This document shows, in pieces, positions 29,243 through 35,371 of a DNA stretch of 42,046 bases (position 1 is the stretch's first letter; each line of letters starts with the position of its first letter). The DNA is from an uncultured Porphyromonadaceae bacterium (lineage in GTDB: Bacteria; Bacteroidota; Bacteroidia; Bacteroidales; Muribaculaceae). A program made the translations under genes and the position numbers. The stretch is taken from the NCBI GenBank assembly GCA_902491515.1, contig CABUIC010000023.1:1-42046 (forward strand), given 5' to 3'. The notes beneath the pieces were generated by a model. That model did not search any database, was not told the origin of the DNA, and saw nothing but the letters and a program-made list of their open reading frames with translations.

Positions 29243-30583
29243 TCAGAAAAGAGAGAGCTGCGAGTCGTGGTCCTTGGGCTTTGGCTTCCGGGGAGGCTCC
29301 TGGTAGCCGAATTCCTCGTCCGTCAGGCCCGAGGGGATGACCGTGCCTTTGGGGGGGGTGCTTGTGAGCCAGTCCACGCTGTGGAAATCATCGTCGCCGA
29401 TGTCCTCCGGGCGGATGGGGCTTGTGGCTATCATGTCGGAGCCGTAGCTCGCTTCGGGGTCGGCGCTGGTGGCCGTTTCCTCGTCGTCGCCGAAGGGCAG
29501 AGAGGGCATCAGACGCCCCGACTGGAGCCGTTTCTCGGCCTTCTCGAGTTTCTGACGCAGTTCGCGGTTCTTGGCCTGGAGGCCCTTGATTTTCTCGTCG
29601 CGCTTGTTTATGGCCGACTCGACCTGCTGCATCTGCGCGGTAATCTGTTCCATGCCCTTCAGTAGTCGCGAGGCCTCTTCTATCTGAGCGTCCTTTTCGG
29701 CCGTGGCCGCCTCGAGCTCGCTGTTACGCAGCCGCAGTTCCTCGATGGCCTCGGAGCCTTTGCGGCGTTCCTCCACCAGCTCGTGCTGCATGGAGTTGAA
29801 CATCTCGTTGGCTGTCCGGTGGGCCTCGTCGCGGGCCGCGAGCGCCTGTGTCAGCTCTTCGATCTGCGCCTCCTTTTCCTTGAGTTTAAGCGTGAAGTCC
29901 TCGCCGGAGGGAGCGGCGCCTCCGGCCTTGACCTGGGCGCGCAGGCGCTCCACCTCGGCCTGAAGCTCCTCGACCACTCCCGGCTGGATTTCGGAGAGCT
30001 TTATCTTGTTGAGGAGGCTCTTGTTCTCAAGCTCGAACTGCTCGCGCTCGGCCTCGAGCGTGGCTATCTGTCCCTCGAGGTCCGTAACGCGGTCGACAAG
30101 CGCGCGGCGGCGCCGGTCGGAGCTCAGCTGCTGCTCCTTGATGGAACTGCGCTGCTGCTCGAGGCTCGTTTTCTCCTGGCGCAGGCGCGCGAGCTCCGCA
30201 AGGGTCTCGTTGTTGCTGTGGCGGAACTCTTTTTCCGCGAACACCCGCGCGTCGTCAATCAGGCGCGTCAGGTAGTCCTTCGTGGCGCGGTCGAGCGCGT
30301 TGTAGATATATTCTTCCTGAGCCTTGGGGTCCACGCTGTCCTTCAGGAAGGCCGGCAGAGTGTCGTTGAACACGCCGATTACAGACGTGAATATGGCCTT
30401 TACCGCCCCGGGGTCGAGTTGCGGGGGCTCGGGCGCGGCTTCGGGCGCCGGTGTGGCCGCGGTCTGAGGCGCCGTCGCTCCGGTCTCGGAGGCGTTGCCC
30501 TCGTCGCTGAGAAGCGAGTCGTCCTCGCTCGGCTCGGACGGTCCGAAACCGAAGGCTTTCTTGAGGTTTTTGAAGAAGCTCAT
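29243..30583 (-). CDS. Coiled-coil protein ending in a sliding-clamp-binding-like motif
   Basis: I do not recognise the family. The 446-residue product starts MSFFKNLKKAFGFG. It then has an Ala/Pro/Glu-rich linker (about residues 20-60), a short helical domain (AIFTSVIGVFNDTLPAFLKDSV), and a long heptad-rich coiled coil from about 110 to 370 rich in E, Q, R and L. A disordered acidic/proline tail ends in DSQLSLF. The last five residues, QLSLF, match the consensus by which proteins bind the beta sliding clamp (QL[SD]LF). The start at 30583 is well inside a longer frame whose upstream part is arginine/proline shadow sequence from the previous gene. It lies 32 bases after the PPDK-like gene, so the two are probably co-expressed. 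Confidence 0.88.
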   Translation of the reverse strand: MSFFKNLKKAFGFGPSEPSEDDSLLSDEGNASETGATAPQTAATPAPEAAPEPPQLDPGAVKAIFTSVIGVFNDTLPAFLKDSVDPKAQEEYIYNALDRATKDYLTRLIDDARVFAEKEFRHSNNETLAELARLRQEKTSLEQQRSSIKEQQLSSDRRRRALVDRVTDLEGQIATLEAEREQFELENKSLLNKIKLSEIQPGVVEELQAEVERLRAQVKAGGAAPSGEDFTLKLKEKEAQIEELTQALAARDEAHRTANEMFNSMQHELVEERRKGSEAIEELRLRNSELEAATAEKDAQIEEASRLLKGMEQITAQMQQVESAINKRDEKIKGLQAKNRELRQKLEKAEKRLQSGRLMPSLPFGDDEETATSADPEASYGSDMIATSPIRPEDIGDDDFHSVDWLTSTPPKGTVIPSGLTDEEFGYQEPPRKPKPKDHDSQLSLF

Positions 30584-30615
30584 GTGTTCTGTGCAGTTGA
30601 AGGTGGTATGGATTA

Positions 30616-33600
30616 TCAGGAGTCGGAAGGCTCGGGCTTCAGTATCTGCCCCCGCCCTTGGCGCCCGTTGATGGCTATGCGCAGAGGGGCGGGGAAGCGC
30701 ACGATGCGCAGGAACTCGTCCTCGTATTCCGCCGGCTGGGCGTTCAGGAAGTCCAGGTCGATGTGTCCGAGGCCGGCCGCAGGATCGACGGTGAAGTAGC
30801 CTACGCCGAAGCTCGTGAGGTTCTGGAAGAAGTGTGTTCCCTGGCTCGGCTCTATGCGGTAGCCGGGCAGCGAGGTCTCCACGATGACGCGCGCGCCGGA
30901 GATTTCCGGCCATTTGACGGGAATGCCCAGCGACGGGTCCGAAGAACCCCAGCGGCCCATCCCTATGAGCACGTAGCCCTCGCCGCGAGCTGTGAACTCC
31001 CGGTTCAGGCGGTCGAGCAGCGGGGGAATCTCCCGGTTCCGCAGGGGGTTGAAGTTCTCGGGGCGCACGTACACGACAGTCGTGACGTTCTCCACCATCC
31101 CGTGGCCGAGAGCCGTCGAGCTCCGCACGATCAGCTCCTCGTCCGTGTGGTCGAAGACGTTGTCCGCTACGAGCTGTTTCTTGTCGATGATGGGGCGGAT
31201 CTGAAGCCAGTAGAGATGTCCCTTGATGCCCTCGGGCGTCTCCTTCGGCAGGATGTTGCCGGCGAATTCTATTTCTATGGGTCTCTGCATGGCGGCCTGC
31301 CCCTGCGTGAGCATGAAGTTGATGGCGGGAGCCAGCGGAAGAGCCTTGTCGCGCAGGATGTTGGCGAAGGTCACCACGCGCCGTCCGCGTCCGAGGTCGC
31401 AGTCGTTGATGTATCCGTCCTGCGCGTTGTAGGTGCTGACGGTCCATTTCAGAGCCCCGGTGCCCGCGAACTGCTGTACGCTCAGGCGCGCGAGGTTGTA
31501 GCCGTCGTCGGTCGAGGGTGTGTTGCCCTCCGCCGCCGTGTCGCGCTTGAGCGCGAGGAGGTTAGTCTGCGTGTCGCGCAGGGCGTTCTCGAGGGTCGAG
31601 GTCTGGAGGACGTGCTCGGGATGAAGAGGCGAGAAGCGCAGGCCTCTGCCGCCGTCGACGATGTATTTGCCGAGTCCTACGGCCACTTCCGCCACGCCGT
31701 CCTCAGGCGCCTCGTCGCCGAGAGGGTAGTAGTTGAGCGAGCGCCCCACGCCCGAGAACGAGGGGAAATACCAGTCGCCGTGGTCGTCGCCGACCACTTC
31801 CTGTATGATTACGGCCATCTTCTCCTGGTCGATGACATTGCTCGTGGCCGACATGTAGGCTTTGCTGTCGCGGTAGAACACCGAGGCGTAGACTCCCTTG
31901 ATGGCCTGTACGAGCAGCCGGAGACGCAGCTCCTTGTCTGGCGTATAGGGCACCATATAGGTGCTGTAGATGCCCGCGAAGGGCTGGTAGTGAGAGTCTT
32001 CCAGCAGGCTCGACGAGCGCACGGCCATCGGACGGTCCAGTACCTCGAAGAGCGCGAGAAGGTCCTCCCGGAGCTTGTCCGAGAGCCGCCCGCGGAGGAA
32101 GGCCGCAAGTATTTCGTCGTCGGGGGTGTCCGGGTTCAGCGCCAGCGGGTAGAGTCTGTTCGTTGCCATGAACTCGTCGAAAAGGTCCGTGCAGAGTACG
32201 ACGGTCCTCGGGATGGAGATGGTGAGCCCCTGGAAATTGTCGCAGATGGGGTTCTTCTTGATGATGGAGTCCACGAAGGCAAGGCCGCGGCCCTTGCCGC
32301 CGAGGCTGCCCTGACCTATGCGCGCGAAATTGGAGTAGTGGTCGAAGCGGTCCTTGTCGAAGACGGCCACAACGCCCCTGTTCTTCATTTTCCTGTACTT
32401 GACGATAAGGTCGAAGAAGAGCTGCCGCGCGGCCGGGACCTCCTCGAGAGAGGCGAAACGGTGGCGCCGGATTACATCAGCGATGGGGAAAAGCGCGCGG
32501 GAGTAGAACCAGCGCGAGATGTCGTTGGTCGAGGCGTGCCAGAGAAGCGACTCGGCCGGAATGTCCCACACTCGCTTCTGCATGTCCTTCAGGTTGGTGA
32601 TGCGCATGATTTCCTCGCCCGTGCGAGGGTTGCGGATCACGAAGTCGCCGAAGCCGAAGTTGCCCATGATGGCATCCTCGAGGTCCACGGAGAGCTTTTT
32701 CGAGTTCTTGTCCACGAACACCGCGCCGAGCTCCGTCGCCGGTCCCCGGTTCACGTTCTCGCTCGACTCGATGATGATAGGCAGCGACGGGTCGGCTTCA
32801 CGGAGGGCCCGCGCGAGGCGAAGCCCCGCCGTTGAGTCCTTCTGCCCGTTGCGCATGAACGAGACGTCGCTGATTACTCCGAGCATATTCTTGCCGTAGC
32901 GCTGGTACAGGTCCACGGCCTCCTCATAGGTGCGCGCGAGCATTACCTTGGGGCGCCCGCGCATCCTCAGCATCTGCTCGTGCTGGTTCAGCGCCTCGGT
33001 CGAGAAGTTCCGGCTCTGCTTCAGGAGAAATTTGTAGACGTGCGGCAGAATCGACGAATAGAAGCGCACGGAGTCCTCCACGAGCATGATCATCTGTACG
33101 CCCACCTGGGTGATGTCCTGCTGGTTCAGCCTGTCTTCAAGAAGCTTGATAATGGCCAGGAGAAGATCCATGTTCCCCAGCCACGAAAACACGTAGTCAA
33201 CGCCCGAGAGGTCCTCGTGCTCGATGCGGCGCGTCACCTCCTTTGAAAAGGGTGTAAGAAGCACTGTCGGCACCTCCGGATAAGAGTCCTTGACCTCCCG
33301 GCAGCCTTCCGTGGCCAGCGAGATGTCCCCGGCGGGCATCACAAGCACAAGGTCGAAGCTCTTCTGCTTCATGGCTCCCAGCGCTTCCGTAAAATTCGAC
33401 ACGCGGGTGACTCGAGGCGGCGAACTCAGGTTCAGCGATACGTATTCATTGTATAGCTGCTCCTCTACGCGGCCGTCCTCCTCCATCATGAACGCGTCGT
33501 AAGGCGACGCTATCAGTAGCACATTGAATATGCGCCGCTGCATAAGGTGCTGAAAGGCCGTATCCTTCAGATACATCCGACTTAAGGCTTCCTCGTTCAT
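30616..33600 (-). CDS. Receiver-domain / PPDK-like ATP-grasp protein
   Basis: This 994-residue cytoplasmic protein combines signalling and phosphotransfer-like parts. Residues about 25-140 resemble a receiver domain that lacks the phospho-acceptor Asp (FDLVLVMPAGD). About 165-310 form a second, intact-looking receiver with the acidic pair E175/D176, acceptor D245, S279 and K298. From about 425 comes the ATP-binding (N-terminal) domain of pyruvate phosphate dikinase/PEP synthase: GQGSLGGKGRGLAF at 429, MAVRSSSLLEDSHYQPFAGIYSTY, and the WLQIRPI end. The phospho-histidine swivelling domain and the PEP/pyruvate barrel are absent. A distinct C-terminal region (MGRWGSSDPSLGIPVKWPEI ... QGTHFFQNLTSFGVGYF) replaces them. 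It is first in a six-gene operon and divergent from efp. It is unlikely to be a metabolic PEP synthase. Its phosphorylation target is unknown. Confidence 0.88.
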   Translation of the reverse strand: MNEEALSRMYLKDTAFQHLMQRRIFNVLLIASPYDAFMMEEDGRVEEQLYNEYVSLNLSSPPRVTRVSNFTEALGAMKQKSFDLVLVMPAGDISLATEGCREVKDSYPEVPTVLLTPFSKEVTRRIEHEDLSGVDYVFSWLGNMDLLLAIIKLLEDRLNQQDITQVGVQMIMLVEDSVRFYSSILPHVYKFLLKQSRNFSTEALNQHEQMLRMRGRPKVMLARTYEEAVDLYQRYGKNMLGVISDVSFMRNGQKDSTAGLRLARALREADPSLPIIIESSENVNRGPATELGAVFVDKNSKKLSVDLEDAIMGNFGFGDFVIRNPRTGEEIMRITNLKDMQKRVWDIPAESLLWHASTNDISRWFYSRALFPIADVIRRHRFASLEEVPAARQLFFDLIVKYRKMKNRGVVAVFDKDRFDHYSNFARIGQGSLGGKGRGLAFVDSIIKKNPICDNFQGLTISIPRTVVLCTDLFDEFMATNRLYPLALNPDTPDDEILAAFLRGRLSDKLREDLLALFEVLDRPMAVRSSSLLEDSHYQPFAGIYSTYMVPYTPDKELRLRLLVQAIKGVYASVFYRDSKAYMSATSNVIDQEKMAVIIQEVVGDDHGDWYFPSFSGVGRSLNYYPLGDEAPEDGVAEVAVGLGKYIVDGGRGLRFSPLHPEHVLQTSTLENALRDTQTNLLALKRDTAAEGNTPSTDDGYNLARLSVQQFAGTGALKWTVSTYNAQDGYINDCDLGRGRRVVTFANILRDKALPLAPAINFMLTQGQAAMQRPIEIEFAGNILPKETPEGIKGHLYWLQIRPIIDKKQLVADNVFDHTDEELIVRSSTALGHGMVENVTTVVYVRPENFNPLRNREIPPLLDRLNREFTARGEGYVLIGMGRWGSSDPSLGIPVKWPEISGARVIVETSLPGYRIEPSQGTHFFQNLTSFGVGYFTVDPAAGLGHIDLDFLNAQPAEYEDEFLRIVRFPAPLRIAINGRQGRGQILKPEPSDS

Positions 33601-33632
33601 CGCTTCTCGGGCTTGCTCGTTTGAATTTTCTA

Positions 33633-33640
33633 CAAAAGTA
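33633..33640 (-). promoter_or_regulatory. Bacteroidetes -7 element of the 33,600-23,817 operon
   Basis: The - strand reads TACTTTTG, matching TAnnTTTG exactly, 32 bases before the ATG at 33600. A -33 TTTG is not evident at the expected spacing. It sits back-to-back with the efp promoter. Confidence 0.5.
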
Positions 33641-33665
33641 CATAAAAAATTGCAGGTTCAGGGCT

Positions 33666-33693
33666 TTTGGCAAAAGAATTTTTCGTAACTTTG
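33666..33693 (+). promoter_or_regulatory. Promoter of efp
   Basis: TAACTTTG at 33686-33693 matches TAnnTTTG. A TTTG at 33666-33669 lies 16 bases upstream, slightly closer than usual. The predicted start near 33700 leaves a leader of about 65 bases before the efp ATG. Confidence 0.6.
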
Positions 33694-33763
33694 TAGCCTG
33701 AACGGGAATTTCCCCTGTTTCTGTTGAAAATCATATTCTAAAAAACATAGTTATATACCATTT

Positions 33764-34330
33764 ATGGCAACTACTGCTGATTTCAAGAACGGCATGTGCC
33801 TCGACATCGAGGGACAGTACTACTTCATCGTTGAATTTCTCCATGTGAAACCCGGCAAAGGCCCCGCTTTCGTACGCACCAAGCTCAAGAACGTACGCAC
33901 GGGCCGAATCCTCGACAAGACCTGGAACTCCGGCGTTAAGGTGCAGGAAGTACGCATCGAGCGTCGTCCCTACCAGTTCTCCTACAAGGACGACATGGGC
34001 TACCACTTCCTCCACACCGAGACCTGGGAAGAAATCGTCCTCCCCGGCGAGAGCATCGAAGGCGTCCAGTTCCTCAAGGAAGGCGACATCTGCGAAGCTA
34101 ACGTAGAGGCCGCTACCGAAACAGTCCTCACCTGCGAGATGCCCACTTCCGTTGTTCTCGAAATCACCTACACCGAGCCCGGCATCAAGGGCGACACCGC
34201 AACCAACACCCTCAAGCCCGCAACCGTCGAGACCGGAGCTGAAGTCCGCGTGCCCCTCTTCTGCAACACCGGCGACAAAGTCAAGATTGACACCCGCGAC
34301 GGCTCATACGTTGAGCGCGTAAAAGCATAA
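33764..34330 (+). CDS. efp: Translation elongation factor P
   Basis: EF-P binds between the P and E sites and rescues ribosomes stalled at polyproline stretches. The 188-residue product has the three-beta-barrel architecture. The domain I loop KPGKGPAFV carries Lys32 at the position equivalent to modified Lys34 of E. coli. The domain II/III landmarks are YQFSYKDDMGYHFL and the C-terminal VKIDTRDGSYVERVK. The ATG at 33764 (MATTADFKNGM) gives the usual start. No modification enzyme gene is in the window. It is monocistronic, with its own promoter and a strong terminator 21 bases after the stop. Confidence 0.98.
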   Translation: MATTADFKNGMCLDIEGQYYFIVEFLHVKPGKGPAFVRTKLKNVRTGRILDKTWNSGVKVQEVRIERRPYQFSYKDDMGYHFLHTETWEEIVLPGESIEGVQFLKEGDICEANVEAATETVLTCEMPTSVVLEITYTEPGIKGDTATNTLKPATVETGAEVRVPLFCNTGDKVKIDTRDGSYVERVKA

Positions 34331-34351
34331 AATAAACATCCCCCCATACCA

Positions 34352-34392
34352 CGGCGGCCGGGTTTCCAAAAGGACCCGGCCGCCGCTTTTTT
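34352..34392 (+). terminator. Intrinsic terminator of efp
   Basis: A perfect 12-bp inverted repeat, CGGCGGCCGGGT (34352-34363) and ACCCGGCCGCCG (34374-34385), is followed by CTTTTTT (34386-34392). It begins 21 bases after the efp stop. Confidence 0.95.
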
Positions 34393-34445
34393 GCCAATGT
34401 CCCGGAATTATAATATTGCTTCATCTATCTAATTATAAAGCTTTT

Positions 34446-34496
34446 GTAGGGACGCGCCATGGCGCGTCCGCCCCGAATGGTCGAATTTGGATTTTG
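34446..34496 (+). repeat. REP copy 1 (GTAG + palindrome + tail)
   Basis: GTAG (34446-34449) is followed directly by the perfect 20-bp palindrome GGACGCGCCATGGCGCGTCC (34450-34469) and a tail with CCCGAATGGTCGAATTTGG. It matches copy 3 at 35305-35355 in 50 of 51 bases and in orientation. Confidence 0.93.
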
Positions 34497-34560
34497 ATAC
34501 ACCCGGGCCCCGCAAATAAACGTTCCGGAGCCCTGCGGAACGTGATGCCTTCGCCTAATC

Positions 34561-34584
34561 GGACGTGCCATGGCACGTCCCTAC
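34561..34584 (-). repeat. REP copy 2, inverted
   Basis: The perfect 20-bp palindrome GGACGTGCCATGGCACGTCC (34561-34580) is followed by CTAC, so the - strand reads GTAG directly before the palindrome. It differs from copies 1 and 3 by one compensated base pair, which keeps the hairpin intact. It faces copy 1 across 91 bases and lacks the tail. Confidence 0.92.
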
Positions 34585-34615
34585 ATATGGCTGATTATAA
34601 ATATTATATGTGTAA

Positions 34616-34647
34616 TTTGGATAATTGTTGAAATATCATTATTTTTG
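34616..34647 (+). promoter_or_regulatory. Promoter of the RAYT gene
   Basis: TTTG (34616-34619), 20 bases, then TATTTTTG (34640-34647) is a full Bacteroidetes promoter. The predicted start near 34653 is just before the ATG at 34664. It rules out a TTG start at 34625, which would lie upstream of the transcript. Confidence 0.7.
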
Positions 34648-34663
34648 CCTCAAAATTAATGAT

Positions 34664-35218
34664 ATGGGCGACCGACATCAATTCCGCGCAAGATGGCATG
34701 ATTATAATGGCGGAGTGTACTTCATAACCATTTGTTGCGCCGATAAAAAACACTTATTCGGGGAAATCCGCGATAACGAACTGGTTTTTACTGAATGTGG
34801 CCATATTGCCGAGGGTATTTTAAAAGCAATTCCAAAACATTTTTTGCAAACGGAAGTATGGAATTATGTCATAATGCCTAACCATATACATTTGCTAATC
34901 TGGGTGGAAAAATCAATAGACAATGATTCGATAGATAATCATTGTTGCATAGGCGTCCGGAAACATATTGATAATATGTATAGTGATTGTCATCACAATA
35001 GCCGCTTGGCAAAAATCATCGGGCAGTTCAAATCGTCCGTCACGCGCGAGTGTCGACGTGTCAATCCCGCATTCGCATGGCAATCGCGATTTTATGATAA
35101 TATCATAACCCAACATTGGGAGTATGTTATGGTAATGAATTACATAGACAATAATGTGGACCGATGGGAAAACGATTGTTTCAACCCCGATAAAAAAATG
35201 CCGACTAAGTTTTATTAA
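34664..35218 (+). CDS. REP-associated tyrosine transposase (RAYT, Y1/HUH family)
   Basis: RAYTs are single-domain Y1 nucleases related to IS200/IS605 TnpA. They bind and cut single-stranded REP hairpins next to a GTAG tetranucleotide. The 184-residue product has the HUH metal-binding motif H74-I-H76 in NYVIMPNHIHLLIW. The likely catalytic Tyr144 lies in WQSRFYDNII, and the family-typical YIDNNVDRW follows at 160-168. N-terminal GGVYFITICCADKKHLFG is also typical. The ATG at 34664 is supported by the promoter position and by conservation of the same first codons in the relic at 23711. The gene is AT-rich, unlike its neighbours. It looks intact. Cognate REPs lie on both sides. Confidence 0.92.
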   Translation: MGDRHQFRARWHDYNGGVYFITICCADKKHLFGEIRDNELVFTECGHIAEGILKAIPKHFLQTEVWNYVIMPNHIHLLIWVEKSIDNDSIDNHCCIGVRKHIDNMYSDCHHNSRLAKIIGQFKSSVTRECRRVNPAFAWQSRFYDNIITQHWEYVMVMNYIDNNVDRWENDCFNPDKKMPTKFY

Positions 35219-35304
35219 AAATTACTATGAGGCTGGGCATGTGTCAAAACTCGATGGGGGAGAAAATGTTTGGGTTTTGTTTCTTTATAATTTGTTGACA
35301 ACCA

Positions 35305-35355
35305 GTAGGGACGCGCCATGGCGCGTCCGTCCCGAATGGTCGAATTTGGATTTTG
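35305..35355 (+). repeat. REP copy 3 (GTAG + palindrome + tail)
   Basis: GTAG (35305-35308), the perfect palindrome at 35309-35328 and the same tail as copy 1 (one C/T difference) lie 86 bases after the RAYT stop. It is also 17 bases beyond the stop of the converging patatin gene, so it could form a hairpin at the 3' end of that mRNA. Confidence 0.93.
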
Positions 35356-35371
35356 CCCACCTCCCTACATT

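Larger units (their letters stand above)
34331..34663. other. Intergenic region efp-RAYT carrying an inverted REP pair
   Basis: No protein gene is visible in these 333 bases. In order they hold the efp terminator, AT-rich sequence, a REP palindrome in + orientation (34446-34496), a small CGTTCCG/CGGAACG hairpin (34521-34542), a REP in - orientation (34561-34584), and the RAYT promoter. The two facing REPs 91 bases apart resemble a BIME (bacterial interspersed mosaic element). Confidence 0.8.
34446..35355 (+). mobile_element. RAYT transposase bracketed by REP palindromes (REP/RAYT unit)
   Basis: A Y1/HUH transposase gene lies between two 51-base direct repeats that differ at one base (34446-34496 and 35305-35355), each made of GTAG, a 20-bp palindrome and a shared 27-base tail. 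A third inverted REP lies inside. The unit is visibly AT-rich compared with the GC-rich genes around it, a sign of separate ancestry. The exact element ends are not known, and RAYTs are usually single-copy domesticated genes, so calling it currently mobile is inference. Confidence 0.6.

Noticed and set aside
30658..32835. A 725-residue + strand frame opposite the PPDK-like gene
   Set aside because: Shadow of the - strand gene, whose receiver and ATP-grasp motifs are clear. The + translation is Arg/Val/Glu-rich with no domain.
30616..33600. Phosphoenolpyruvate synthase or pyruvate phosphate dikinase as an enzyme
   Set aside because: The phospho-histidine swivelling domain and PEP/pyruvate barrel are missing, so the complete reaction is not expected.
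34625..34663. TTG start giving a 13-residue N-terminal extension of the RAYT
   Set aside because: It overlaps the promoter (-7 at 34640-34647), and the conserved coding similarity with the relic begins at the ATG at 34664.
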